From assembly GCF_032118995.1 (NCBI RefSeq), contig NC_092657.1, forward strand, positions 16,350,181-16,414,180: a DNA stretch of 64,000 bases, in the 5' to 3' direction. Shown one piece after another: positions 44,101 to 48,147 of the stretch (positions within the stretch are counted from its first letter, which is position 1; the number at the start of each line of letters is the position of its first letter). The position numbers were made by a program, and so were the translations under genes. This DNA is from Asterias amurensis (lineage: Eukaryota > Echinodermata > Asteroidea > Forcipulatida > Asteriidae). Below the pieces are notes generated by a model. It was not told where the DNA came from. It saw only the letters and a program-made list of their open reading frames with translations, and searched no databases.

Positions 44101-45301
44101 ACATTATTTGAGTGAGGTTTTTGGGGTGGGCAGTTACTTACCCTGAGATAGGAGACGATAACTTTGCTGTTTCTTGTACTGATCCGTCTGTCTGTGCCTC
44201 GGAGATGCCCATGGTCTTCAAGCTGCAAAAAAAAAATTGAAATTTGTTTAAAGGGTCTATGTAACTTTTGTAGGACAAAAAACACAACGTCCACAGATTT
44301 ACACTAAACTTACACAGTTTGAAGATGATAATAGTAGCAAGCTTCCCTGAAAACATTACAGGCTGAGGTGCTGTAGTTTGGGGGAAATGAGTAAAACAAT
44401 GTCATGAAAATAATTTTCGTCTCATGAGACGAAAATTATTTCAATCATTTACAAACGTATTTTCATGACATTGTTCTACTCATTTCTCAAAAACTACAGC
44501 ACCTCAGTAAGTAATATTTGAAGGGAAGCTTTCCACTATCATTATCTTCAAACCCTGTAAGTATAATGTAAATATATGGACATTTTGAAAAAGTACCCAA
44601 ATCCTTTAATTAGTGTACTTATGGCACAAGTGGCAATCATTCAGGCCTGAAATTACACGAAGGCCACGTCCTCCGTGGCCATGTCCTCAGTTGCCCCTGA
44701 TCTTGGCCTTGGTGCCCTTCAAAAGTTTCCCATAGACTTTTTAAGATGTTTCCAATGGAGTTCCCACTTTTCAAATCGAATGCCCTTGCCCTTTCCATTT
44801 CCAGGCCTGATGATTTGTTGAACCCATCGTCACATTATCCGGGAAGCACACAATCTTTTTTTTCAATAATACAAATCACAAATTGGGGCCTCAACATGAA
44901 AGTCTTTGGAAATTACTTCTTTCTCAAAAACTGTGTCACTTCAGAGGGAGCCGTTTATCCAATGTTTTACACTATCAACCTCTCCCCATTACTCCTCACC
45001 GAGCAAGGTTTTTTGCTCATAATTATTTTGAGTAATTACCAATGGTGTCCACTGCCTTTAAAGGCACTTTGTAAATACCTTATTATTATGTCAGCGGGTC
45101 TTGTCAGCGGGTCTTGCCCCCCCCCCCATATAAAAATATGCTTGGTAACAATGCCAATGTAATAATAATACAAATCACAAATTTCAAACTTCATGAACTT
45201 ACGCTAGTCTGTCCTGGAGCAAATGATGCTGAAGTGAACCTGCGCCCATTTGGCCCTAGTCGCACTTCTTGAGACATTGGCTGCAAGGAACCTTTCTTAC
45301 C
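12587..45301 (-). CDS. NACHT and WD repeat domain-containing protein (NWD1/NWD2-like), 23 exons
   Basis: Spliced coding span of a STAND-class NTPase of 2189 residues, translated from 45277 down to the stop at 12587-12589. All 22 introns are GT-AG and phases agree throughout. Residues 1-370 are Ser/Pro/Lys/Asp-rich with no fold recognised. RIFISSTFSD (about 376-385) opens the conserved N-terminal region of NWD proteins, with FQVCDPHWGI and GPNFV. The NACHT domain carries Walker A GPSGSGKTS (870-878) and Walker B LVIFLDALDQL (958-968). The helical region with LGYITAS and LSLDD follows. WD40 repeats fill about 1390-2150 (MWDL, VWDLD, VWNLE, IWNIS, LWDLQ, IWDVR). A charged coiled coil at about 1867-1942 interrupts them, and the tail is acidic. 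Family members are thought to oligomerise on nucleotide binding. NWD1 versus NWD2 orthology is not resolved. An upstream non-coding exon is possible. Confidence 0.88.
14195..14305. repeat. SINE-3 tail fragment
   Basis: GATGTTAAATTTGCATCG, a T18 tract and GGTTTTTACCCATACACCGA are shared with 21390-21470. CCCATACATCGGTG is inverted locally, making a small hairpin. It lies in an intron of the NWD-like gene. Confidence 0.45.
14708..14859 (-). CDS. NWD-like exon 22
   Basis: Residues 1627-1677 with a WD40 strand ending SHISVWNLE. The acceptor is TTAG (14861-14860), phase 1 in. The donor is CAG/GTACC, phase 0 out. Confidence 0.88.
14972..15113. mobile_element. Small MITE, TTATCA...GAATAC ends
   Basis: The left arm TTATCACACGCGCGCTCG, AATACGGAAAATATAGC is inverted at the right as GCGCTATATTTTTCTGTATT, CGCGCTTGTATGATAA. 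A related half-copy lies at 29440-29500. It sits in an NWD intron. Confidence 0.55.
15305..15470 (-). CDS. NWD-like exon 21
   Basis: Residues 1572-1626, a WD40-type segment with SVTALGISKDYYIVV and LELYDVKTGKYE. Phase 0 in, phase 1 out (AAAG/GTATG). Confidence 0.88.
15521..15865. mobile_element. TTAA MITE family B (left end lost)
   Basis: The right end is TTTACCGAAAGTGTCCAATG then GCTTTAA. The interior matches the full copy at 23835-24208 (GTTCACAGATTTACAAATAA, TTTGAGAAAACC). An A tract replaces the left terminus. Confidence 0.7.
16279..16650 (-). CDS. NWD-like exon 20
   Basis: Residues 1448-1571, with WD40 strands ending KIHVWDLDKR and AMRTWELGGG. Both boundaries are phase 0 (TTTAG/GTGAGC acceptor, AGA/GTAAGT donor). 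Confidence 0.92.
16915..17289. mobile_element. TTAA MITE family A
   Basis: Full copy in an NWD intron, from TTAAGACACTGGACACTAT to ACCAATAGTGTCCACTGCC then TTTAA. Confidence 0.85.
17409..17799. mobile_element. Fold-back TTAA MITE family D
   Basis: Nearly the whole 391 bp is one imperfect palindrome. TTAAAGGAACACGTTGC at the left answers GGCAATGTGTTCCTTTAA at the right. The centre is GGGAGTCAAAATTTTGACTCCC. The right TTAA (17796-17799) is also the left TTAA of the next MITE. Transcribed within the NWD intron it would form a long hairpin. Confidence 0.88.
17796..18152. mobile_element. TTAA MITE family A
   Basis: Begins TTAAAGGCAGTGGACACTGT at the TTAA shared with the preceding family D element and ends GGGTGTCCAGTGTCTTTAA. 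Confidence 0.85.
18355..18440. mobile_element. LINE/SINE 3' tail fragment
   Basis: TGCGCCCTCGAACAGGCTGG, GAGAGCGCAATATAAGACC and a TTA microsatellite resemble the tail after the LINE fragment at 30967-31080. Only a fragment is present. Confidence 0.4.
18464..19059 (-). CDS. NWD-like exon 19
   Basis: Residues 1249-1447. It links the helical region (LPYHLLHSNQLD) to the first WD40 repeat, with LLAGHTSEITAVTVSSDG and GTVKMWDLRSRKVLKTL. The acceptor is TTTCAG at 19061-19060, phase 1 in. The donor is GAG/GTAGGA, phase 0 out. Confidence 0.92.
19583..19962. mobile_element. TTAA MITE family C
   Basis: Ends TTAAAGGGAAGGTACACGTTT and AATGTGTACCTTCCCTTGAA. The interior is related to family A, with a GACTTCTGGCTAGAAGCCTTTT hairpin. 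Confidence 0.8.
20027..20190 (-). CDS. NWD-like exon 18
   Basis: Residues 1194-1248 with YHSALSEFFMGKW and PLVWNHLFPNG. The upstream GTAGGT is the donor that keeps frame with exon 19. A GTAAAT 15 bases further would shift the phase. Confidence 0.9.
20304..20656 (+). mobile_element. tRNA-derived SINE, family S1 (deuterostome type)
   Basis: The head TGTCATGGCCGAGCAGTTAA, then TTTGATTCCCGGTC, has tRNA Leu/Ser-like A and B boxes. The body contains CTCCCCAGGGAGCTGAGATGG and CCCAGTGACCAGGGGTAATA. The tail is AAGCGCTTTGAGACACCCG then GAAAAAGCGCTATATAAA and a TTA-rich end. Minus-strand and partial copies lie at 32629-32944, 31120-31226, 38820-38876 and 39113-39172. Confidence 0.8.
20690..20820 (+). 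mobile_element. tRNA-like SINE, family S2 fragment
   Basis: GGGCTAGATAGCTCAGTTGG starts a tRNA-like head (20739 onward) that decays after the anticodon arm. It matches the more complete copy at 45396-45593. Confidence 0.6.
21168..21500 (-). mobile_element. tRNA-derived SINE, family S3
   Basis: The reverse strand reads GCAATCTCGGTAGTCTAGTT then GGGTTTGAATCCCACC, a tRNA-like head. The tail contains GGTTTTTACCCATATAC, present twice (21172 and 21430), suggesting a partial duplication. Related copies lie at 26270-26415 and 43960-44080. Confidence 0.65.
21537..21834 (-). CDS. NWD-like exon 17
   Basis: Residues 1095-1193 with LVRRTLGYITASQNGLSW, ELEDLLSLDD and YRWLHREFYE, the winged-helix/helical region after the NACHT domain in NWD proteins. 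Phase 1 in, phase 2 out. Confidence 0.93.
21962..22110 (+). repeat. GCGGTAACACC repeat with hammerhead-like core
   Basis: GGTTTGCGGTAACACCATGT begins a block whose inverted copy lies at 22995-23110. CTGACGA (22033-22039), a 6-bp stem GACTAG/CTAGTC and GAAA (22059-22062) follow in hammerhead-ribozyme order. One extra base sits between CTGACGA and the stem, so activity is doubtful. Confidence 0.5.
22478..22672. repeat. TTTGCAC/TCTGCAT minisatellite
   Basis: A degenerate array of 6-11-bp units built from TTTGCAC, TCTGCAT and ACATGTTGCAC. It lies between the inverted arms at 21962 and 23110, in an NWD intron. It leaves frames open on both strands that are low-complexity and not genes. Confidence 0.8.
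22995..23110 (-). repeat. Inverted partner of the 21962 repeat
   Basis: CTAAGAACAAACTCTACCTG and CACATGGTGTTACCACAAACC are the reverse complement of the left arm. The two arms bracket about 0.9 kb. Confidence 0.7.
23411..23666 (-). CDS. NWD-like exon 16
   Basis: Residues 1010-1094 with LSHRLALKNRRLTSEQ and ENASPLFVTLAADEAARW, typical of the post-Walker B part of the NACHT module. Phase 0 in, phase 1 out. Confidence 0.9.
23835..24208. mobile_element. TTAA MITE family B
   Basis: TTAAAGCCATTGGACCCTTT to ACCGAAAGTGTATAATGG then CTTTAA. This is the most complete copy in the window. Confidence 0.82.
24205..24270. mobile_element. Family D MITE fragment abutting family B
   Basis: CTTGGATCGGACGAGTTGG and TATAAAAAGCGTTTG match the left arm of family D. 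It joins the family B end at TTAA 24205-24208. Confidence 0.55.
24672..24890 (-). CDS. NWD-like exon 15 (Walker B)
   Basis: Residues 937-1009. PLVIFLDALDQLSDE is the Walker B strand with two Asp residues, followed by LPEHVHLVVSTV. Phase 0 on both sides (TTCAG/GAT acceptor, AAG/GTCAGA donor). Confidence 0.94.
24975..25325. mobile_element. TTAA MITE family C
   Basis: TTAAAGGGAAGGTACACGTTT to GGTGTACCTTCCCTTTA, with the family interior. Confidence 0.82.
25512..25878. mobile_element. TTAA MITE family B
   Basis: TTAATGCCATTGGACACTTT to ACCAAAAGTGTCCAATGGC then TTCA, where it meets the next MITE. Confidence 0.8.
25875..26223. mobile_element. MITE family A
   Basis: Starts CAAAGGCATTGGACACTAT and ends ACCAATAGTGTCCACTGCC then TTTAA. 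The left TTAA reads TTCA at the junction with the family B copy. Confidence 0.82.
26270..26415 (+). mobile_element. SINE S3 fragment
   Basis: GCAAAGGTCATGGGTTTGAA, TCCCACC and the tail CATCGGTTTATAAGGGTAAA match the S3 family at 21168-21395. Confidence 0.5.
26441..26570 (-). CDS. NWD-like exon 14
   Basis: Residues 893-936 with VIVRFIGLTSDS and ILTDICRQICHIYG, the segment between Walker A and Walker B. Phase 2 in, phase 0 out. Confidence 0.92.
27057..27441. mobile_element. TTAA MITE family A
   Basis: TTAAAAACAGTGGACACTAT to GCCAATGGTGTCCACTGCC then TTTAA, full length. Confidence 0.85.
27596..27754 (-). CDS. NWD-like exon 13 (Walker A)
   Basis: Residues 840-892. LAIHGPSGSGKTSIVAKAAE carries the P-loop of the NACHT NTPase. 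Phase 2 on both sides. Confidence 0.95.
28411..29265. repeat. 30-bp minisatellite, about 28 copies
   Basis: The unit is TGTGCGTATTGTGAGTGCTA followed by CTACTTCCTC, nearly perfect across the array. A TAGTG variant occurs in three units (near 28717, 28927 and 29077). Because 30 is a multiple of three, long decapeptide-repeat frames stay open on both strands: RIVSATTSSV on +, TEEVVALTIR on -. It sits between exons 12 and 13 of the NWD-like gene. Such homogeneity implies recent expansion. Confidence 0.95.
29403..29505. mobile_element. MITE half-copy
   Basis: GTGCTATATTTTTCCGTATTCC and CGCGCTTGTGTGAC match the right arm of the element at 14972-15113. AAGCACTTCAGAAGTGCTA forms a small hairpin. 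Confidence 0.4.
29913..30145 (-). CDS. NWD-like exon 12
   Basis: Residues 763-839 with KYTDIHEFTTEWHKDG and DRSIIVPEENTFYWCV. The donor must be TG/GTAGGT (phase 2), since the next GT would place a stop in frame. Confidence 0.9.
30205..30362. mobile_element. Short MITE, TAGACCTTTTCGCAAATACC ends
   Basis: The left end AATAGACCTTTTCGCAAATA and the right end TATTTGCGATAAAGTCTATT are inverted repeats. GTGGT flanks both sides, a possible 5-6-bp target duplication. Same family as 7660-7800. Confidence 0.7.
30395..30708. mobile_element. MITE family A, left end decayed
   Basis: The interior (CAGACCAGTCTGCTCACTAA, CTCCCCATTACTC) and the right end CAACAGTGTCCAGTGCC then TTTAA are recognisable. Confidence 0.65.
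30800..30967 (+). pseudogene. Non-LTR retrotransposon C-terminal fragment
   Basis: The frame ending at the TAA (30965-30967) reads APHIWNPLPLTLRS, then FKSLLKTYLMSQVF. This is the WN-LP and FK-LK signature at the end of CR1/L2-type reverse transcriptases. The rest of the polymerase is missing. A typical LINE tail (CGCCTTGAACACC, GCGCGATACAGG) follows to about 31080. It is a dead scrap in an NWD intron. Confidence 0.7.
31120..31226 (-). mobile_element. SINE S1 tail fragment
   Basis: Reverse-strand match to AAGCGCTTTGAGACGCCTG, the CTGGTCACTGG block and CTCCATGGGGAG of the S1 family. Confidence 0.55.
31443..32141. mobile_element. About 0.7-kb element with long imperfect inverted arms
   Basis: The left arm AGCCTTGCTCAAGGCAGTCG, CGCCGCTGTA, ACCCACCCGTAT and GGCCGACAGCCTTGT recurs inverted at the right (ACAAGGCTGTCGGCC, ATACGGGTGGGT, TACAGCGGCGG, GACTGCCTTGAGCAAGGCT). 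TTTGCAT occurs outside both ends (31444-31450 and 32135-32141). No transposase is visible. Confidence 0.65.
32210..32424 (-). CDS. NWD-like exon 11
   Basis: Residues 691-762 with TGILGSPQDVHGKVLSFKR and LQDYNARDYINLHP. Phase 1 in, phase 0 out. Confidence 0.9.
32557..33065. mobile_element. MITE family A split by SINE S1
   Basis: The left part CCACTGGACACATTTTGTTA, AAAGACCAGTATTCTCAC reaches 32628. The interior resumes at 32945 (GAACAAATCTTTGAAAATTT, CAAAGTTGCAAG). The SINE lies between. Confidence 0.65.
32629..32944 (-). mobile_element. SINE S1, nearly full length
   Basis: The reverse strand runs from GGGGTGTCGTGGCCGAGCGG to the AAGCGCTTTGAGACACCC tail. The B-box region reads GGGTTCAAATCCTGGTTC. 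It is inserted in the family A MITE. Confidence 0.8.
33117..33330 (+). mobile_element. SINE S2, degenerate copy
   Basis: CATAGGGCTTGAAAGCTTAG and AGTGCCAGCACGTTAAG are decayed forms of the S2 tRNA-like head. TGGCTTCTCACTTGCACC matches the body upstream of the head at 45430. Confidence 0.5.
33511..33887. mobile_element. hAT-type MITE with 8-bp target duplication
   Basis: The ends TACACTTGGGCGATATTG and GGTATCGCCCAAGCTTA are inverted repeats. ATATCTGA flanks both sides exactly (33503-33510 and 33888-33895). The interior is rich in TATCGCGATA palindromes. An 8-bp duplication is characteristic of hAT elements. It is intronic. Confidence 0.85.
34065..34210 (-). CDS. NWD-like exon 10
   Basis: Residues 642-690 with SVFKDVLSNDKQKKQRARNQ and IRLLKIMHRYMKEED, predicted helical. 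Phase 2 in, phase 1 out. Confidence 0.88.
34240..34335. repeat. Solo terminal repeat of the 41035 element
   Basis: AATACCTCAGACAGTTATGC, CCTATTGGTGGATAGCACG and CACGTGGGAGTGTTTAAA match the inverted ends of the element at 41035-41460. Confidence 0.5.
34379..34474. mobile_element. MITE family B right-end fragment
   Basis: TTAAATTTTCACAGGTTTG to TTTACCGAAAGTGTCCTATG then GCTTTA. The left three quarters are missing. Confidence 0.65.
34831..34986 (-). CDS. NWD-like exon 9
   Basis: Residues 590-641 with LLRNWYQLDENSLAPCYRLQ, a block conserved at this point in NWD proteins. Phase 2 on both sides. A partial duplicate lies at 35103-35190. Confidence 0.92.
35103..35190 (-). pseudogene. Partial duplicate of exon 9 acceptor side
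   Basis: ACACCCCTCCACCTTTAATGG, AATCTTCTCTAT and the following intron sequence repeat about 34960-35045. On the minus strand it retains an AG and codons for EDSIKGGGV, but the conserved LLRNWYQLDEN part is absent. Confidence 0.7.
35640..35710. repeat. SINE tail (ACTCAGCGCCTTGAGTACC)
   Basis: TATACTCAGCGCCTTGAGTA then GTAGATACGTGAGCTATATAA. It is also present at 11250-11320 and 40235-40290. Confidence 0.5.
35883..35982. mobile_element. MITE family A left fragment
   Basis: TTAAAGGCAGTGGTGGACAC to GGTTGATAGTATAAAA, then truncated. Confidence 0.7.
36374..36713. mobile_element. hAT-type MITE with 8-bp target duplication
   Basis: The ends TAAGCTTGGGCGATATC and GATATCGCCCAAGCTTA are perfect inverted repeats. 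CCGACTAC flanks both sides (36366-36373 and 36714-36721). It is 340 bp, the same family as 33511-33887, which is about 40 bp longer. Confidence 0.9.
36948..37022 (-). CDS. NWD-like exon 8
   Basis: Residues 565-589 with STYFKERGVLVVNAIRATDQ. Only 75 nt, phase 2 on both sides. Confidence 0.85.
37106..37484. mobile_element. TTAA MITE family A
   Basis: TTAAAGGCAGTCAACACTAT to ACCAACAGTGTCCACTGCC then TTTAA. The right TTAA (37481-37484) is shared with the next element. Confidence 0.82.
37481..37930. mobile_element. MITE family A/C-like variant
   Basis: Begins TTAAAGGCACTGGACACGTTT and ends ACCAATAGTGTCCAGTGGC. The interior carries a triplicated ACACCCTCTGAAG block (37590-37665) not seen in other copies. 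Confidence 0.7.
38169..38293. repeat. Palindromic TTTCACAAAGAGTTAGG element
   Basis: GGTCGATTTCACAAAGAGTT at the left answers AACTCTTTGTGAAATCAACC at the right, with GGACCAGTAACTGGTCC at the centre. A second copy lies at 40522-40672 and a fragment at 62525-62570. Confidence 0.75.
38357..38743. mobile_element. TTAA MITE family A
   Basis: TTAAAGGCAGTGGACACTAT to ACCAATAGTGTCCAGTGTCTTTAA, one of the best preserved copies. Confidence 0.88.
38894..39070 (-). CDS. NWD-like exon 7
   Basis: Residues 506-564 with YIETRERRGSILPTLDEKR and TLEDGEQPQLQPRTKK, a polar linker within the N-terminal NWD region. Phase 2 on both sides. Confidence 0.85.
39387..39980. mobile_element. Family A/C MITE split by a palindromic element
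   Basis: The left end TTAAAGGCATTGGACAAAG breaks at about 39420. The interior resumes at about 39702 (TGATCCCAATATCTGCATAA) and ends TAGTGTCCATCGCTTTTA. Confidence 0.6.
39421..39701. repeat. Palindromic GGGCCCAATTTCATAGCGCTGCTTA element
   Basis: CTGGGCCCAATTTCATAGCG answers GCACTATGAAATTGGGCCC. GCTTAACGGTAAGCA blocks recur inside. It is inserted into a MITE. Confidence 0.7.
40014..40174 (-). CDS. NWD-like exon 6
   Basis: Residues 453-505 with SILGQKCGFEPVPASIPVDD and FEALITGL, matching the conserved LGxKxGxxPxP block. Phase 0 in, phase 2 out (GG/GTGAGT). Confidence 0.92.
40310..40480 (+). repeat. GCGGTAACACC repeat end
   Basis: AACTTTGCATGGTGGAAATA, GGTTTGCGGTAACACCATGT and GAGTTGGGGTGGTTCTGAAA. 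The reverse strand of CGTTTCGATCAGTATGCTCT gives a TTGACGA/GAAAC pair around a short stem. Related ends lie at 52199, 53705 and 60582. Confidence 0.55.
40522..40672. repeat. Palindromic TTTCACAAAGAGTTAGG element
   Basis: GATTTCACAAAGAGTAAGAG to CTAACTGTTTGTGAAATCAA, with several TAGTCCTAA/TTAGGACTA blocks. Same family as 38169-38293. Confidence 0.7.
40696..40898 (-). CDS. NWD-like exon 5
   Basis: Residues 385-452. DFEAERTALVSKVYPRLKSY and FQVCDPHWGIKD are the hallmark N-terminal block of NWD/TPR-NACHT proteins. Phase 1 in, phase 0 out. Confidence 0.95.
41035..41460. mobile_element. Inverted-repeat element enclosing a LINE tail
   Basis: TTCATTAATACCTCTGACAG, CCTATTGGTGGAGAGCGCG and TCACGTGGGTGTGTTTAAAC at 41035-41105 are inverted at 41376-41460 (CACCCACGTGACGCGCTCTC, CACCAATAGG). 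Between them sits a retrotransposon end. Confidence 0.65.
41107..41355 (+). pseudogene. RTE-like LINE C-terminal fragment
   Basis: The frame reads VRFAGHCLRAKDQVIPDVLY, then YIDVIGRDTEAE and MMRDKHLWRDVV, ending at TGA 41353-41355. This is the LAGHCxR, RDT and RxxWR signature at the C-terminus of invertebrate non-LTR polymerases. A (GAT)n tail follows. Only the end survives. Confidence 0.75.
41470..42358 (-). CDS. NWD-like exon 4 (low-complexity N-terminus)
   Basis: Residues 89-384. Mostly Ser, Pro, Lys, Asp and Glu without a recognised fold (for example LKSLKSTGSGDSHDSSYDSA), ending VEKKIIRIFISSTFS where the conserved region starts. 889 nt, phase 0 in, phase 1 out. It has few hydrophobic stretches and is predicted disordered. 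Confidence 0.9.
42481..42854. mobile_element. TTAA MITE family B
   Basis: TTAAAGCCATTATACACTTT to CCGAAAGGGTCCAATGGCTTTAA, in inverse orientation to 23835-24208. Confidence 0.82.
43115..43222 (-). CDS. NWD-like exon 3
   Basis: Residues 53-88 with KQLRQRLLQGSIPDDALSHS. Phase 0 on both sides (AACAG acceptor, GCG/GTAAAA donor). Confidence 0.85.
43257..43634. mobile_element. TTAA MITE family C
   Basis: TTAAAGGGAAGGTACACGTTT to CATGTACCGTCCCTTTAA. The internal hairpin AAAAGACTTCTAGCTAGAAG is intact here. Confidence 0.85.
43960..44080 (-). mobile_element. SINE S3 fragment
   Basis: The reverse strand reads GGCAACCTCGGTAGTCTAGT then GCAAGGGTCGTGGGTTCGAT, the tRNA-like head of the S3 family. Confidence 0.55.
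44142..44222 (-). CDS. NWD-like exon 2
   Basis: Residues 26-52, LEDHGHLRGTDRRISTRNSK and VIVSYLR. 81 nt, phase 0 on both sides, with a strong TTTGCAG acceptor and AGG/GTAAGT donor. Confidence 0.82.
44248..44609. mobile_element. Fold-back TTAA MITE family E
   Basis: TTAAAGGGTCTATGTAACTTT to CCAAATCCTTTAA. The arms TCATGAAAATAATTTTCGTC and GACGAAAATTATTT form a central palindrome. Confidence 0.75.
44900..45061. mobile_element. MITE family A right fragment
   Basis: ATTACTTCTTTCTCAAAAAC to ACCAATGGTGTCCACTGCC then TTTAA. Confidence 0.7.
45203..45301 (-). CDS. NWD-like exon 1 (first coding exon)
   Basis: Frame GKKGSLQPMSQEVRLGPNGR. I place the start at the Met codon 45277-45275, because a TAG lies in frame immediately upstream. 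The TTTTTTAG before 45301 could also be a splice acceptor, in which case an upstream exon is missing. Donor AGC/GTAAGT, phase 0. Confidence 0.65.
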
Positions 45302-45395
45302 CTAAAAAAGACAATAACAGAAAAACAAATCCATGAATATTTATAATAAGTATTTTAAAATGGACAAAAATATTTTGAATAATATAATTTCAATA

Positions 45396-45593
45396 TAAAC
45401 CACAAGGGAAACTGACTGGGTAAATTTGTATGGCTTCTGACTGGCACCCCTGAACAAAGTATTGACAAAATAGGGACACCGCCAATATAGGGCTAGATAG
45501 CTCAGTTGGTAGAGCGCCGGCACGTTAATCCGGAGGTCGTTGGTTCGAATCCCACTCTAGTCAATTCTTTGTTCAACCCCAAAAATCAATATA
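45396..45593 (+). mobile_element. SINE S2 with tRNA-Asn-like head
   Basis: The tRNA-like part (45491-45562) has a paired acceptor GGCTAGA/TCTAGTC, a D-arm TAGCTCAGTTGGTAGAGC, an anticodon-like GTT and a T-arm GGTTCGAATCC. It lacks U33 and has a mismatched T stem. AAGGGAAACTGACTGGGTAAA lies upstream in this copy and is shared by other copies. Confidence 0.75.
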
Positions 45594-45897
45594 ATTTCAA
45601 TTCAGTAACATTTACTTCAATGTTGTCATTTAATACAATGCTATTTTATGAAAATCACATCAACATAAAACAATAAGCAAATCCCAAACGTTGCAAAAAC
45701 AACATCCGTAAAAACACAAAAGAGGCAGGGAGCAACAATTTAAAACCGTAGCTGCTATACAAGACAAGAGATGAGAAGGAAACAAACGAGCGATGCGACA
45801 GGAAAACAACAGTGAGCAGGCTACCAAGCAGAAAATTGTATTTTTTAACAATGTTTTTGTAATTTCACTCAACAAAAACCTATTAATTTACATTATA

Positions 45898-46020
45898 AAG
45901 GGTCCAGGCTCTGTACACGCCTAGGCTTTTTCCTGGTGCCCTCCTCTTAGTCTTATCAATCGTTGTTCTTATTTCTTGTATGTTTCATGATTATTTATTG
46001 TGATATTTGGAAATAAAAAA
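45898..46020. mobile_element. LINE-like 3' tail
   Basis: GGGTCCAGGCTCTGTACACG to TGTGATATTTGGAAATAAAA and an A-rich end. It is similar in layout to 49560-49852. Confidence 0.35.
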
Positions 46021-47164
46021 ACAAACAAAAACAAACAAACAGCACACCAAAAACTTCAGTTCTTGCTGGCTAACGGTCGTAAAACTTTCACCAATCAACG
46101 CTATAGATATAATCAACGCTATAGTTATAGAAAAACGTATAGACAGCGTTAAGGAGGCCCTAAAAAATATGAGACCCCTATAAATAATTATAGTTGATAA
46201 GCCTCACGACGGGGAGCCTTTATTGTTGTTTATTTTCTAGTAGAAGTACCAACAACAAAAAATAACTAGAAAAACAGGACGGATCAATTGGTGGCGACGT
46301 GTGGAAAAAATATCCCCTTTCTTTGGATTATTTCCCTTGATCTGGACTTGCTAAGTGTTGCGCGACCTTTACACAAACACAATGACAACTGAACTGAACA
46401 CCGTTCGTAATACTGAACCTGATGGCTGTTGCACCGTCCAGGACCCGGGCGAAACGCGACGATAGACGGTCATGACAGCCTGTCCAAACACGCTGGAAAA
46501 ATACTACTCGCTCCGGACGACATCAGTTGAAACAGTCACCCGAAATCGTGACGTTCACCAATCGTGGCATGATTCTAATTTGCAAAGGCATTATTAGGAA
46601 AGTCAGACTACAACAATGTGCAGATAACACTGGAAGCAAATCATCGTCCAAATGAAATTAAGTTGGGAAAAGTCCACCACAAATTAAAACTACGTGCAGT
46701 CGATCCTCGTACGTCGCGTGCGATAAATTGCCACCTGTAGCGCCCTCTGTTGTCTTAACCTTTCTTGTTACTTTATGCTGAGAGATTCAATCTGACATCC
46801 CACTCTATTTTTGTCAACTTCAGAATACCCACCCAGAAATCACTGCAGTTAATAAACAAAATAATGATGTGTTGGGGAAGTTAAAACCAAATATTGGCGG
46901 AAGTTATCCACACTCTTTGTATTTTAGAAAAGTCTAGAGCTGGGTCGTCCTTTTGTCGGCCCGCGCACCTACCTCGGCTGCCCTGGCTGCAGCTGCACTA
47001 TTTTATTTTTTTATTTTTTTTTTAAGACATTAGCATCGTTGCCGCTGTTAGCTCATGTGCAATAATATTTTACGTCAAACGTTTTCTTCCCATCATTGTT
47101 TATAAGCCGTTCCCACTTACAATCAAAACTGGATCAACATAAACACATTCAACAAAAGCCAAAA

Positions 47165-47524
47165 GATATTGGTAGTTTACTCAAAATAATTATCAGCATA
47201 TAACCTCACTTGGTAACGAGTAATGGGGAGAGGTTGGTAGCATAAAACATTGTGAGAAACGGCTCCATCTGAAGTGACGCAGTTTTCAAGAAAGAAGTAA
47301 TAATTTTCCACGAATTTGATTTCGAGACCTCCAGTTTAGAATTTCAGGTCTCGAAATCAAGCATCTGAAAGCACACAACTTCGTGTGACAAGAGGTTTTT
47401 TTTTCATAGTTCACGACCAATCAAGCTCAAATTTTCACAGGTTTGTTTAGCGTAATAATGTTGAGATAAATACCAAGTGAGAAGACTGGTCTTTGACAAT
47501 ACCAATAGTGTCCAGTGTCTTTAA
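47165..47524. mobile_element. MITE family A (left end clipped)
   Basis: From TATTGGTAGTTTACTCAAAA to ACCAATAGTGTCCAGTGTCTTTAA. Confidence 0.8.
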
Positions 47525-47761
47525 CGTGTTATTTTAAACATCATAGAAAGTTATTTAGATTATCTCTTAGGCCTTTATAGCCTATGACAACATTCGGTCC
47601 CCTAGTTTTAGGAGAGTACAGCTTTTAAACAAAATTGATAACGGGGATCAACAATGCATCTGGCGAGCAGCCACTGACAAAACGTATGCTGGACCCAATG
47701 CAAGCTGCATTGTACCACGGGTATAAATATTTTATACCCGTGATACAATACAATAATTTGT
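47525..47761. other. Short spacer between MITEs
   Basis: No gene. GGGTATAAATATTTTATACCC (about 47719-47739) is a near-perfect palindrome. Confidence 0.4.
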
Positions 47762-48147
47762 TTAAAGCCAGTGGACACTATTGGTTATTGTCAAAGACCA
47801 TGCGTCTCACTTGCTGTATCTCAACATATGCATATTAATAAGAGACCTGTGAAAATTTGAGCTTGATTGGTCGTCGGAGTTCCGAGATAACTATGAAAGA
47901 ACAAAACACCCTTGTCACACGAAGTTGTGTGTTTTCAGATGCTTGATTTCGGGACCTCAAATTCTGACTTGAGGTCTCGAAATCAAATTCGTGAAAAATG
48001 ACTTCTTTCTCGAAAACTACTCCACTTCAGAGGGAGCCTTTTTCTCACAATGTTTTATACTACCAGCATCTCCCCATAGTGTTACCAAGTGAGGTTTCAT
48101 GCTGATAATTATTTTGAGTAATTACCAATAGTGTCCACTGCCTTTAA
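47762..48147. mobile_element. TTAA MITE family A
   Basis: TTAAAGCCAGTGGACACTAT to ACCAATAGTGTCCACTGCC then TTTAA, full length. Confidence 0.87.

Larger units (their letters stand above)
45302..47164 (-). other. 5' flank of the NWD-like gene
   Basis: Probable promoter-side region. It holds SINE S2, a LINE-like tail at about 45898-46020 and about 800 bp of apparently single-copy sequence (46020-46900). I can identify no TATA box or transcription start. A non-coding first exon may lie here. Confidence 0.4.

Noticed and set aside
45491..45562. Possible functional tRNA-Asn gene (GTT anticodon)
   Set aside because: U33 is missing, the T stem is mismatched, and decayed copies with the same flanks occur at 20739, 33195, 56620 and 59880. 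It is a SINE head.
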